Positions 1-13,700 of a stretch of 64,000 nt of DNA are shown in pieces. The notes beneath the pieces were generated by a model. The model was not told where the DNA came from, ran no database searches, and saw only the letters and a program-made list of their open reading frames with translations. Both the position numbers and the translations under genes were made by a program. The stretch spans positions 135,855-199,854 of the forward strand of contig LUCM01007982.1 in NCBI GenBank assembly GCA_008360955.1, in the 5' to 3' direction. The stretch is from Fasciolopsis buskii (taxonomy: Eukaryota; Platyhelminthes; Trematoda; Plagiorchiida; Fasciolidae). How positions within the stretch are numbered: position 1 is the first letter of the stretch; each line of letters begins with the position of its first letter.

Positions 1-1561
1 TGCAGTCCCTTGATAACTTTGAAACTTATGACTCATTATCCGAAAGATTCGCGAGTTCCGCTGAATATGAGGATAATGGATGCAGGTTTTGGTTTCTTAA
101 CTTGCACCCTATTGAACCGGAAGGTGCCCGTGTTACGCTTGTTGCATGGGTTTCGAAAAATTCTGCAAATCCTTGTTTGGTAATGATTTTGCCGAATGTG
201 AGGAATGATTTTTCGTCTTACCTATTAATCAAGACAATTAGTATCATTCTTAAAAATGGTCAAGACCAATGATTGCGGAAGTTCGTATTTCGTGTTACCG
301 GTTTTAACCGCTTGTTGCCATTGCGACAGCCACTATTCAACTCCACTCTACCTATATGGTGGTTACCTTCCGTGAAACAAAGAAATAGCGTTGGGACATT
401 CACAAAAATAAAAGCGGTCATACATTCAGTGAAAAATCACTGCACCTTCAGTTGAGATAATTTTTATACTACGAAAGCGCACGTAGTTGACATCAATTCA
501 TTTTTTTAAACTTTTGCATTGCAGTAGTCATCGGAAAATTCTAGGTGTCAACAAAATTACACTAGGCAGAATATGCACTCTTTTTCTTTGTTCTCAGAGG
601 CTATTTGTCAAGCAAATGACACCAGTCCTTGGCTCCACAACATTTAACTTGTGCTTGTGTTCAATGCAGCTGACAATTAACTGTCGTGTAATTCTCAAGA
701 CGACTTACGTCAGCAGTCAACAAGAGAAGGCAAAATTTTGATATGCCTTACTTTTTGTCTTCTTTTTACAAAGTTCACTCTAAGGTTGGTAATGACATAG
801 TGAATCTCATCTCGATCACGCATTTGTCCAGATAAACTGCTCACTTTCTTTGAAGTGACTCCTTCATGCATCGAAACTAGCTATTACTGACGCACTCCAG
901 TGAGTAACGTATATAGATGCCTACTAAGCACAACTGCGAAAAATTAGGAATAAATTGCTAATTCAGTAGATCGGCATAGATCAGCTGATGTCAACGCGAA
1001 AATAAACATGCGTAATCCAGGTTTATTATAAATCTGTTCCTTCGGTAGACGATCAATTTTTCTTATGACCATGTTTATACCACAATGATCCTTTCACAAA
1101 AGCAATTATCCCTTCGTGGAAATAAATGTCATATATAAACAGTCATATATTTGTTCATGTTAAACTTCAGTATCGTAGCATTAGTAACAGGGAGTTGAAA
1201 TGAGTGACGGTTAGGTTACGACCAGTAACCTTTTCAAAGTGCAGTGTTAGTTAGGAGGACGTCCAACTTGGCTTGGTTTACCAAAATCGAGAGCATTTTC
1301 TGTTTGAACAAAGGACATTCGGCATCCGATCACCTGTTAAAAGCAAAGTGGCCGAGTTACGATGTTCACGAATACAGATCAACAGTAATGGTTTGTAGCT
1401 AATTGAATCGGAGAAACTTTTGGAGTATGACTGATCTGACAACATTCAATTCTTTTCTGGTAAGTTTTATTCTGGCGCTTTCGCTTAATCCTTTTTTTTA
1501 TCGGTTTGAGTTTCTCATGAAATTCACTAATCTTTCCACCCTCATCTGTTGTGCTTTATAG
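1..1561 (+). other. Probable mGluR intron (5' part cut by the window edge)
   Basis: No ligand-binding-domain exon could be recognised in any + frame here. One frame is open from the window edge to a TGA at 270-272 (about 89 codons), but its translation does not resemble an mGluR and has no clear donor. Short open frames at 273-455 and 487-741 look like chance. I see no repeat. Confidence 0.6.
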
Positions 1562-1775
1562 CTACCCATGGAAATATGGTGGCTTTTGATGATAATGGTG
1601 ACGGAAATGGTCAATATTCAATCTACAATTACGCACGTGACCCGTACACAGGACACTATGATTATCGGTTAGTTGGGGATTATCAGGGTGGTAAGCTAAC
1701 TATGCGTGCCCGACCAATCTGGCCTGGAGGTCAGTCCAGTCGACTGCCTGTCAGTCAGTGTTCGGAGGAATGCGG
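1562..1775 (+). CDS. mGluR: mGluR exon: end of ligand-binding domain and first two NCD3G cysteines
   Basis: The reading frame encodes about 71 residues beginning THGNMVAFDDNGDGNGQYSI. This matches the end of the mGluR Venus-flytrap lobe, where the family has a V-x-F-x-x-x-GD motif followed by Y-x-I-x-Y. The exon ends with QCSEEC, the first two cysteines of the cysteine-rich linker. The acceptor is TTTATAG ending at 1561. The donor is a strong GTGAGT at 1776. The exon starts with two bases of a split codon and ends with two bases (GG) of the next one. The upstream ligand-binding exons are not found in 1-1561, so the preceding intron is at least 1.5 kb long. Confidence 0.9.
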
Positions 1776-4700
1776 GTGAGTTTCAGGATATTTCGCGTAC
1801 AGTTGCATGTGGCGTGTAGTTTTCGATTAAAATGTTCGCGTGATTATATTTCCAAAATGTTTCACTTCCAATGTTAAATAACGGCAACATTTCATCTGTA
1901 TCTGGAGTTAAGTATTGTGACCGACGTTTTTAAATTAGCTACGACCGCTGGCTGAACAACGATATTTCCGTCACCTCAGCTATCAACAAATTGTCAACAG
2001 CTGCAAATTTTGGAAATAACCATAGCAAACATCGAAAAAACTGGCATGCTGCCACCAACTAAATTAAATAAAAACAGTGACAACGACTGGACCGGCTGAT
2101 TGTGCAGTTTGACACACTTTGGAGTGGAAGGGTTGCATTAGTTTGTATTAGTGTTCATTCGATTGCTTGAGTGTAAACGTCATACGAAGAAATACGTAGA
2201 AAGTTGTTCCAACGGTGCTTGGGTGCCATCGTAAACCAAAAGTATACGGATGAAACTAAACGTTTAATGTCCGTCTGCATGAAATGGCTTGCTTCAAATG
2301 CTGACTACAATAAGCGGAACAGACGAAATGTGATCAAGGATGGACTTTGGCACACAAGGTAGTCTGTGAATTTGGAATGCTTTGCCAAAATACCTATTCC
2401 CAGGCAGCAAAATCTATTCGGCCGAGTTAAACTAAGTCTGGCATTGCGGTAAATGAAAGGTCAATGTTCCAAAAGCATACAGTTATGCTTCAGTATGTAG
2501 GTCTTATGACTAGCAGGCATGAACACGGCAGTAGGTAAACATTAATAAATCCTACCTTAGGGCAATAGTTTATTGATGAGGAAATCAAAAGTTGCGACCT
2601 ATTTTGTAAAATATTCTAAATGTTGTTCCGATTGATTAATTGGCCAACGGAAAACTTTGCAATCAATGTTGACAGAGTAATTCGGTTTCTCTCCAGCTCT
2701 GCAAAATTGACCAAGATAACGTTGGGACTTAGCTATTCTCAACAATGAGTCCGATCGAAGAGTTTGGCGGTGATTAAAGTTCACTAACAAAAGGACGTTT
2801 GGCCTGCACACTCTAATATCCGTAATTGGATTATCAAACTCTCGATTCCTGTCTTCCTCGTTTTTGGGAACGGAAGTGATCCATTTGTAATGAGAAAAAC
2901 CGATACATACATATGTTTATGAGTATAATATTTTCATAAGTTCATATTCAAAGATATCGCTGCTCACAGGCTGATTCTTATAACCAATCCTTTACCCCGA
3001 CCTGAATGTGTGCGGCGGTTCAACGGTACAAACTAACCGAATAAAGATTTGCAGAAATTCGGCGTTTGGACAAAAAGCAACAATGCTGTTGGTCTTGTGA
3101 GGCTTGTGGTGCAGACCAACGCGTGGTAAATCTGACTCACTGCGAAACGTGTGCATTTCAACACTGGCCATCCGTAAACCGAACTACTTGTGAACTTCTC
3201 GAGGTACGTCCGGACTTATTGCGAAATGTTTCAAGGCATTCTTTTTGTAAATTACCCCCATCGATTCAGCGCTGTATGTACCCACCGTTCAGAAGCAATT
3301 ACTGAGCTATATTCCATAGGCTTGGACACACCGGACTTAGGATGTACCCAGTAAACCAGATATTTTGGAAAGGTGGAATTTTCCGGCCAGAGACTGTGGC
3401 AGTTTCGCTAATAAATTAACCGGCAAAAATGCAATAAAATAACAGTTATCGGCGAATTTAATATCTCTGTCAAACTTACAGTCAAATGCCATTTTAGCCT
3501 TATCTATGGAATGGAAAAGACTCATTAAAATTATTCAGTGGAGGTCAAGTTTTTGAAAGTTAAAAGCTATTGCTACTGGAAGCTGGATTTTATCATTCAT
3601 CAAGGATGATCTTGACAATAAATAAGATACAATGAACATAATTCTCAAATGCATGACGCCCTATGCTTTTGGTATGGTATGTTCATGGTATATGGTATGT
3701 TTAGCACCACTAAATTTTCTCCCATGCTCAGTACAACAGCGGTTAACCATTCACTACCGGGTGTGCCCCCATCACCGAGCTTGCATGTGTTGTTTTCACA
3801 CATTCGCACCTGATGTAATATGTTACGTCAAGTGCGTCCAGTGTTATTCATTTTTCATCGACAAACGCGATCTAGCGACTCCGATGTTTGCCTATTTTTA
3901 TTAGCCAAATTGCTCACACTAGCCCAATGGACACGATGTAAATTTCACCTGATGAAACCATGCGGAAATACGACCTATATAGACATATTTGAGTACGCGT
4001 TCCCAGGTGTGTGGATAAATAGGCCTCAGCGGAATGTCGAACCAGCTATCTTTTCTCGGTACTTCTGCTTTGAAGTAGATCCTGTGACGTGAACAATTAA
4101 AATCGAAATGTTGCCGATCTGTCTATACTTGAAAAACACACGGACTCGAATAGGACATTGCGCTGAGCAAACCACGGGGAGGTGGGTAAACTTCATTGGG
4201 TCGTATGAAATCATTTTGAAATTTATTTTCTACAACGGCTAAGAATTGGTACGACATTAGTCATGCAATATATCTTCTGTCTTTTACTGACTCCTAGATG
4301 CGATAGCATTATTGTGTTTCGTAACGCAGAATTAAAAGCACCAAAAATAGGGTCAGGTAAACGTTTACTAAATTCCGTCGACAACATGTAAATGGAAGCC
4401 TACGTTGACTGAACTGTCACACCATCCATTAGATGTTACTATCGCAGCAGGGAAACGCTTAGAACAGTTAATGCCTCCGTTTCTCAAGGACATGGAACTG
4501 CAAACTAAACGCACCTGATCTTCGTCGAACGAGAACAACAATACCATTGTAAACATCAGGATGTACTGCAAATGAAATTGGTGAACAAACAATAAAATCG
4601 AAGCTATTATTTTCCTAACATTCCAACCGAATATTTTGTTCAAATAATCAAACCATATTTCTCGAAAGGATAAAATATTCTTCTATTTGAGAAAGAAAGG

Positions 4701-7700
4701 AAACAGTGTGAAAGGAAATCTACATTTTCTTTTGATTACCTGACATCAGAATGTTTCTTTACAGCATCGGCAAGCATATATCATGTTATTTTTTTTGACC
4801 GTATCATCTGAACCGTATCCTTTCTGACCAGAATCACGCAAGCAACTGAAAGGAATAGGGCGATGGGGAAGAAAGCCTAGCAAGAAAGGAACTAATTTAA
4901 TTACTGATTTGCTCAAGTAAGCGTAACGTGAACAGGTGACCAGTGTTCCGGAATGCCAGTCACGGACTACGATATCTGTTACACATCTGTTACACATCTC
5001 TTATTTCATTCGCAGGCAACGAAATACATGCTTGTGCATGTAGAAATGCGGAAATCATTGTTCGGCCCCAATCTAACCACCGCTGAGTTCTCATTAATTG
5101 ACGGATCTGAAGCCGTTCGTCCACTCCACCTTGATAAGAACCTTCTGCCTATGTGAACTCGTACATAAATTGCACTGGCCTAACAACCTCCATTGAGATG
5201 GTTAGCGTGGAGGATACGAGCAAAAATATTTTAGCTGCTCAGAATGAAACTGGCACGGAAAGTGATTGTTTACTTGGCATTTCGTAGAGCATATTTGAGG
5301 AGACATTTCATCATTTTCAATGGGTTGTCATAATCCTCCAAAATCAAATGAGAAGCTCTCGTAAACGCACCAACAGTCTAAATTTATTAAGTCAGCGCTT
5401 CAAATATAATTTTTTATTTTACATGAATAAATGCAACAATGAGATGTTCTTGCACATGTCTTGCAAGTAATAAGTAGATCAAAAAGTTTGAAAATATTTT
5501 CGGTCGATGTTAATGAAGACTAGCTATGTTAAGTTGATAGTGTGCATAAAGAATGTCTGCCACGGACTCAAAATAAATCCAACGCATAAAAATCTACAAC
5601 ATAAATACAATATGGATCACTAGTATTTACTCTTCCGCAAAATCTTTCTAGCCGCAGATATCATTCTTCTTCCAGTCAGTGACTTTTGAGCTAGAATAAA
5701 AATTATTTGCATCGTTCAACTACAATTCCCTAATTTTTCAACTGCACGGAGGTCACCAAAAATCAGGCAATACGTTTTCCTAATTTCTCAGGAGGTCTCT
5801 TTAGTACCTACCCAACTAAACTCATTAAATAGGCTTTAAACCTGAAATTTCTAAACTCGAGACCTGAAACTGTCGCTAACATGTGTGTTGAGCCGTTGTG
5901 GCTGATTGTTTTCATTCATTTTTCAATTGATATCTATAGTGGCATTTCTGTCCGGAAACAAATAATGTTTTGAGCGAACATAATTTCCGTTCTCAACAAC
6001 CTCATATTGCAATGGTAGAGAAGAACCTAAACAACCTTGTTAAAACAAATTGCAGTTCATTCGGTTTGTTCTTCTTCCTGTGTGCTACATAACTATGTCA
6101 CGTCTAACACATGGAAAGGGTACATCGATTCAAGAATGTTTTTCCGTTGGTATTTTACGAAATCTTACAGTTATTTGTAATTGGTGTTTGGGATTGATGT
6201 GAAAAAGCTTGAGTGATTGTCTTCGTACTGTTTCCCGCATGCAAACCTCAAGCCACCCGTTCATCCTCGCGGTCTGCAAACACTAGAACTGATTTTGATC
6301 TCATTAAAGCTTATTTGTTTGTACAAAGTTCGTCGCACTCGGGTTTTAAAGCCATGCCTTTTATTGAGAAGGTATGTGTTTTGCCGCAGTGCCAAGGCAG
6401 CTTTCCTTCATGACGGCCAGGATTGCCGAGTTCAGTTTGTTTTTGCAAATGTCTGTCTTAGTGGTAGCCACAAATATTCGACTGGTCCAAATGTTAGGGG
6501 GTAAACCACGAGTGCGATAGTGCGCATACATTCACCACTGATGGACTCTGATGTGGGGAAAACAATTTGTTGTAGAGTGTAACTAAACAAAACACTACGT
6601 AGACAGAGTATTTGCTCCAATTTTGTTTATTTTATAACAAATATAAAATGCTTGTCAAACTGCAAAAGACTTTAACTCGGGAGTCTGGTAGGTGTGCACT
6701 CGATTTATTGATTGCTTTACCTCCATAGGATGGTTTCGACTCTTGAATTATTTTAAACCCCGGGTTGAATAATACTCGGTGATAATTCGTAGGATTATTC
6801 TGCCTGGACTTCACACCAAGTTAATACGACCCACACTGAATACGCATGTAAATGACCCCGAATCTTCGTATGCAAAACGGTTTGATCATTGAAAATTCTA
6901 TTTTGCATAGCGCTGCATTATGTGCTTGACAGAAGAGCAGCTGGTCTGTCGGGGATGTTGTATTTAAGCCCCTAAAATATGTTGCTGTTTCAAATGAACC
7001 GTGAAATAAACCCATATTTCCATTCGAAGCTATTATGAGTATAGGGTTTTTCAAAAGTCAAAAGGAGTGGCCCATTCAGTGCTCAATATCGCTAGATGAC
7101 TGACATTTTACGGTCATATTCGTTACCATGGCACCCGCAACTGGCAGTAAAACCTAACAAGAAAGGCTGTAGGGGAGGAAAACTCTGCACGAAAACCGTA
7201 CAATTCGCTTCGTTGATTATCCTAATATCGTTTGTACAAAGCAAGAAGAATGAAAATTGTTCAGCATCATAATTATTTTGCTGAAAGAATGGACAATAAA
7301 TTAAAATGAAAGTTTCCGTATACATTACTTCAAACAATCGTCGTTGAGAACAACCAAAAAATTATGCGGCTAGTCCTCTTTTCTATTTATCTTCAAATGC
7401 ATTATCGAATAAGTGATCACCAAAAGCGAATCTTTTGCTTCCCCCTATCCGTACCCGTAAACGTAATTCTCACTCAGCAAAGGAAGACCAGACTACCAGT
7501 TGCAGGTGGAATGAAAAAGGACAGATTATTTCAACATTCACCCTGTGCATTTTTTGTGATTTACGCTTTCACACACTTGTTCTACTTACAACTGGACAAG
7601 TTCATCGGAATATTCTGTCTCTCGTAGGTACATTTACGGTTGAGACCGCTAAGAGTACCGCCTGTTGGAAAATCATTTGTTAAGTTGGAATGAATAGTAC

Positions 7701-10700
7701 CCGAAGCTTCAGAGGACTGGAATAGTTGATTATGGAAATGAGTTTGTTTGTACCAGAAACATTTTGAGATAGTTGTGAAAGTTGGCCGTTTTCAAAAGAT
7801 TTCGGCTCTTTAACAACAAATGTTTTCGGCCTGTCGTCTGAAAACCTTTCAAGTATTGATGCATAATTCAGTGGGTTTTTCACCTAGGTTATTTGGACAT
7901 ATATCCGTCTAGTGATGAAGAGGATATGCTGCATGACAGCTTTCCTCGTATACAAACTAATATTGGCGGTCCCCTTTTTTGTCTATGCCTTTTTCCCGTC
8001 TAGAAAGAAAATAAATATTTTCACGTGCGCATTTATGCACTGACGGATTATGACAACGGGCAAGATGCACCCGAGATGGACGCAACTGAGGAATACCATT
8101 CTTAAAATATTGGTTTCATTACTATGAATACACAACTTAGACATACCGGAAGCTCAATGTTTTAGGAAATTAGCTCTATGGTAATGATGTTGGTTTATAA
8201 TATCTGGATTATAGACGGTGCAAATGAGTTCAAGCAGAATGTATTGCCTGATTTCATGTGCTAGTGACTCTCAATCGAATCCACTTTTATTGTCACCTCA
8301 TGCATGCCGACCAGAGGAGACCTCATTTGGTCAGCACTGTCCTCCTTGAGGAATTCACCTTCCAACGGTGCCTGTCGTCAAACTGTTCACTTGTGGTGCG
8401 TGGCAAACTTGGACTACCTAAATACAACCGCCTTTTTTTCTTAATATTAACTTGAAAAATTGAGAGGGTAAAGTTTATGAAACCTCGTTGTAAGTGCTCA
8501 GTTTTTTGCATAACGTGTATGTGTATTCTAAGCATAATGCTGTGTAGATTTGAACGGCAATCATTACGGTGAAATATCAGGCATATATCAATGCTGCCTA
8601 CCTCATAGATGAAGTAAATGAATAACAACTTTTAATTTTTTTAGTTTGTTCCGCCTTCCTTCCTCGCTTTGGCTTGGACCCAGAGGTAAAAACAGTGTCG
8701 TGTGATGCGGTGTCCATATCGATCATGTAGGGACTTGAACCACCTATGCCTTGGATCAGGAAATCATTCAGTTGAGTATATCAGACCATCTATTTAAAAA
8801 TTCGTGTAACCACATTTACCGCATATTCCAGCTTTTGGCCTACTCCGCAAAAGAGGTCAAGTAATAATGAACAGAAAACCTATCTGATCAGCAAACGGCC
8901 TTCAAAAGTCTCAATAAAAGAACCTCGTTTCACTTATTCATTTCATAGCAATTCGTTCACTAAAATCTTGCGATTTTTAAAAGAGATCTCATTGGCCTCT
9001 GGCCACTAAAGTCCTAGGAAGGTTTTCGATGAACTATTTATTCTCGGCGTAAGCAAATTATAGGGCACGTCTGTCAACACATACATTTTCATTAGTCAGT
9101 GTGAGCCTCCACAAGGACAAAGGTAACATACATTTCCTGAGCATTTTGTGCTTGTCATGAAAAAATAGGTCACTAATTGTACCAACGTCCTTCTCTAATG
9201 GGATTATTGGTGTGGTCAATGGTAGCCCCTTAGGTAAACGAAGAGAATGCTATATGCATCTTTCAGAGTTCCCTTGATTTAACCGTGCAATTTTACAGCA
9301 CGGAATTCAAAGGACCCAGTGGCAGTAAGGCTGAGCAAAGGCAGTCGATGAACCAAAAAACTCAGACAAAACAATAAACTGGAGTCCGGTAACGAGCCGC
9401 TAACCTGGTCATCCCTTCAGCGCGTCATTCTCGAAACAGAGAGTCCGCCTACAAATACAGGTGGACAGCACCAAAGACAAGCAAAATTCACGAACCACCA
9501 AAACAGAAAGCGATGACTTTTGCCCTTATAGGGGCCCATACAGCTTGCCGCGTTTTTAGCCGTCACGTTTCACTGACGTCGCCATTTACTTGGATGCATT
9601 TCATAATTAAACATTTTGATGAACTTACGTACATCCATGTGACCTAAAGCTGAGTTGTTATTAGCATAAATAATGGGACTACGGAAAACGTTTATTCACT
9701 GGCATTTTCTTGGGAACTATTTCCACTCGACATAGGGTTTCAGTTTGTCCCCGTTTACACCTTAAATCAGACGCCAAACAATAAGCAACATCGGTCATCC
9801 TCCTCAAACTATGCTGCTGCTAATGTTGCCTTGGTTGCGAAAGCTCACAGAAATTATTTACACTAATAATTCATTACTACAGTTAGCCAGATGTTTAGGT
9901 ACCGTTACTTAGTCAACTGACAATGAAGGTTTTTACTACCAACATTTTTCTGACCGAGCATAGAGAATGAAATAATTTGGTATCTTGATGTACTATTAAA
10001 AAAGAGAGATTCCTTCCGCTTGCAGAATAAGGTGGTAAATGCAAAATGTAGCGCACGAGAAGAGACGTGGTGAGAAGCATCGCCTACACTCTGTTCGATT
10101 AATATTTTGGGCAAGAAATGTGCTCTTCCTGAGTTGAATACACCAAAATTGATTTGAAACCATTATTGAGATTTGTAATGATGGTTACATGTTTTCAGCT
10201 TCAAAATTAATCCAGCCAGCTGCGGTTGGACCGCCAACCCATGCATTCAAATACGAGGCGCTTTGGCCAGCAGGCTATTAGTAGCAATCCATCCAGTATG
10301 TCGACGGGAGACAGCTCCAATCATCGCTTGCAGCAAGCCTTGTGATTGTAAAAACTTTGGTGACTTTAACTTCTTCAGTTGCTCCTTATTCCACTTGATT
10401 TTTGATGAATAGCTAACTTAATTGTGAATGACAATGTTAATAACACAGCGTTGTTGGTGAATGTAATGTGCCAACGTTTCGCCTACCGTGGGTAGTCCTT
10501 CTCAAGGCAAGTTGTACAGTCAAATGCTTTTGATTGTAATAAGTAACTTAGCTGAAAATGTAAGCAACTAATTGTTTTATTTATTAGTGAACAGCTGAGT
10601 AATCTATTGTTCCATGTTTGGTAGTAATCAGCCAATATTCGGTGTTAATAGGGAAGATAATAGGAGAATGACCACATTTTCCAATGCTAAGTGGTGTTAT

Positions 10701-13700
10701 CTCTGTCCTTTCTAAATAGAGATCAGTCAACGATGTGGCTACGGTTATTGCGAAAGTATGATTAAACTGGTATGCAGCTTTCCTGGATGAAAACAACTAG
10801 TTCAGATGAAATACTCAACAAACGGGCAGTCCTCTTCATTTTAGACTTAGTTATAAGTCATCCACATTAATCGTTCCGTGTGGGTCAGCTGTGATATGCA
10901 TGGTGAACGATTCTTCTTAACCTAGAATCTGACATCAGCCACTATTTTGTCTGGCTACGGCAGAACTCGTCAAACTGGTATTGCAAACGCAAACAGTTGA
11001 AGGTTCTGTTCGTCCTCTCGAAAATACTTTTTAAAAGGGCGGGAGGTGATAGTTTAATTCGGTCGGTCTCGTGTCCGTTTTTTAAGGTCACGTGAAATTG
11101 TTTGGTTGTTCATGTTTGTGAATGGCACATACTCTTGCGCACTGGAAGATTGCGAGCGACTTTCATTTTTCTGTTACTGCTGGGGCCATTACCGTTTTAC
11201 AAAGTTTATCTACTCGTTTTATCCTTAACATTCAGAATACAAGTCGGCACATGGTTTTTCATACAACCAATTTTGCCTAGCATTTTATCCCATACAGTAT
11301 CATTTACTAGAAAACTTTCAGAGTAGAATATGAAGCAGTACATTCAAATTTGTTCATCTATCAACATCTGCAATAATGCAGATTTGGGCAGCTTCTTCGG
11401 TTTTTCAGTACATCAGCTGAAGATATCGTTAGTAAATAAGATTACGTGCTCGGTCCAACGATCGACTTCACGTATTCATACCGGGGTATTTTGTTTCGCA
11501 CCCGAAACATTGCCGGACAGTTCCACTACATAAGTTACGGTGGATCATGTCGCCTTCAACTTTCACCATTTTGTTGTTAGCAAAAACCATATTTAACCAA
11601 ATTCATCCCGAATCAGTAAACAGAAAAGATTTTCGTACCCGAACAAGGCATTTCTTTAATGAACATGATATAAATCTGATTATGAACGTGTACTTTTGTG
11701 GTGCATCCATGGACAACTGAAAATCCGACGACATTCTTCTCAAGTTTTCCCTTATTTTCGCAAATCCTGACAAAGCACTCAGACAAATGCCACCCGGATA
11801 TGGTCCTTGTAATCAGACAAGAGTGAAAATTTAGTTTTCTAATAAGATACTGCGATATAAATTCGTGAAAAGCCACAAAAATGGACTGAAAGGAAAGAAA
11901 CTAATTGAACCTCAAAGAAAACTGACCACTCTATAAAGTTTTACAATACCTGTCTAGATATTGAAAATTTATCTGCCGCATACAGCTATTTGAATTTCCG
12001 CTGTTTTTCTACATTTTTATGATCACAGTTACACTACATTGACTTGTCCACGTGGTTTGGTATAGTACCAATGACATTCAGCAGTGTGGGTATTGTCTTA
12101 ACAATCGGGATTATTGTCACCTGGTTGGTCTACTCTGAGACTCCGGTAGTCCGAGCCACTGGACGCGAGTTGGCCTATGTGCAGCTGGCCGGCTGTTTGG
12201 TTTGCTATGCTTGTCCTTTCGTCCTCTTGTCCACTCCATCCGTGTTCACCTGCTCACTACAACGAATCCTTATCGGTTTGGGATTTGCGATGATGTACGC
12301 ATCACTACTCACGAAAACAAATCGGATTGCGCGTATTTTTGATGCAGCAAAAAGAACCACACGTCGTCCGGTCTATATATCTCCGCGTTCACAACTGGTT
12401 ATCTCTGGCTCGTTGATCACCTTACAATTGGCACTGTCTGCAATCTGGTTCGGATTTGATCCGCCAGACACGAGAATCGATGCAATCGGACCAAGTTATC
12501 TTGTGCTACGTTGTGCAATGAAGGACAAGAGTTTCCTCATCTCGCTCGCGTACAACATGATCCTGATTGTGGTCTGCACAGCGCACGCGGTCAAAACACG
12601 ACACATTCCGGAGAATTTTAACGAATCAAAATTTATCGGATTCGCCATGTACACCACGTGTATCATCTGGTTGGCATTCTTGCCCATGTTTTATGCCACT
12701 ATGAACAATCATGAGGCAAGTCAATTTGTCAATACCGCGTGTGTGCAATTTATTTGATGTCATTTCTCCCCATCTCTTTTTTGTTTCACTATCCACATCA
12801 TAGAAGCAACGATATATTGAAGATCAGAAGTAAACGAATGATTTGCGTTATCGAAGGATAGGTAAATAACCAAGTACCCCCCATGGTAGGATAATGATGA
12901 AAGACCGTCCTCTGATATGCGGCTTTAATAATCCGGAGGAAGGATAAGCTCATCTTGTGTGGAAAACAGCGTATATGGCATGCATTGCTAACAGCAGAAG
13001 CAGTTGTTGTCATGCTTATGTTCAAGCAAGAAATCTTTTCAGATGTCTTTGGTTATTGTTCAGTGTTTAGATGGCAAGCTCAGGGGTTATGTTAGACCTC
13101 AACCTGTGTTAACCTTGTTCATAGTGAGGCCGTGTGCTTTTTGCACTAGTAAACGCTAAATTTTAGAGGACAATGGGAGAACTTATTATGTTGTCCATGG
13201 TCTTGCAGGCCTGTTAGCAGCAGTCACAAAAGAATGCTTGCTTTTATTTTCTTTTTTGACTTTGTGCACTGATTTCCCTAAAGATTGTTTTGCCTAAACC
13301 CGAGTAGTTTGACGTCTTCATTCTGGAAATTCAGTTAAGAAATTGATTGCATTGTAGAGTAACAGAGATGAAAGAAGTCCAGCTTTCCGCAGTAACTGAA
13401 TAAAATTATTTGAAAAAGCGTGCTTTCACAAATCATTTTTGCAATATCCATCCTTCACGTCTTTCCCGGGAAATTGAACAAACAACGACAGCAAAGTCAC
13501 TTAAAACTCATTTGAATAAGCACCCCATTCGGAGTCAATATATGTTGTTCATGATCCTTCCGAAAAGAAAATTATTGTTAACAGACCATTTTGCCTTGTG
13601 GTAAGTTGGCCTTCATACATTCACGCAGCAGTCTTCCTTCTAGTTTCTAGAACCCCAGCACTCATCACAAAATTCCATTACCGGGCATACTGACCTGAAC

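Larger units (their letters stand above)
3204..12028 (+). other. mGluR intron between cysteine-rich and TM exons
   Basis: An 8.8 kb intron, GTACGT donor to ATCACAG acceptor, both in phase 0. It holds a tRNA-derived SINE-like copy on the - strand (8.6-8.8 kb), a Penelope/hammerhead-like motif on the - strand (10.47-10.51 kb) and small tandem duplications such as GTTACACATCT twice near 4977-5000. No exon was recognised in it. Confidence 0.8.

Noticed and set aside
1..272. Open frame from the window edge, considered as an mGluR ligand-binding exon
   Set aside because: The translation (for example NFETYDSLSERFASSAEYED) does not match the ligand-binding domain, and no credible donor site was found.
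3055..3203. Start of the cysteine-rich exon at the better-looking acceptor AG 3053-3054
   Set aside because: It leaves the wrong phase after 1775 and gives an early stop. It is kept only as a possible alternative splice form.
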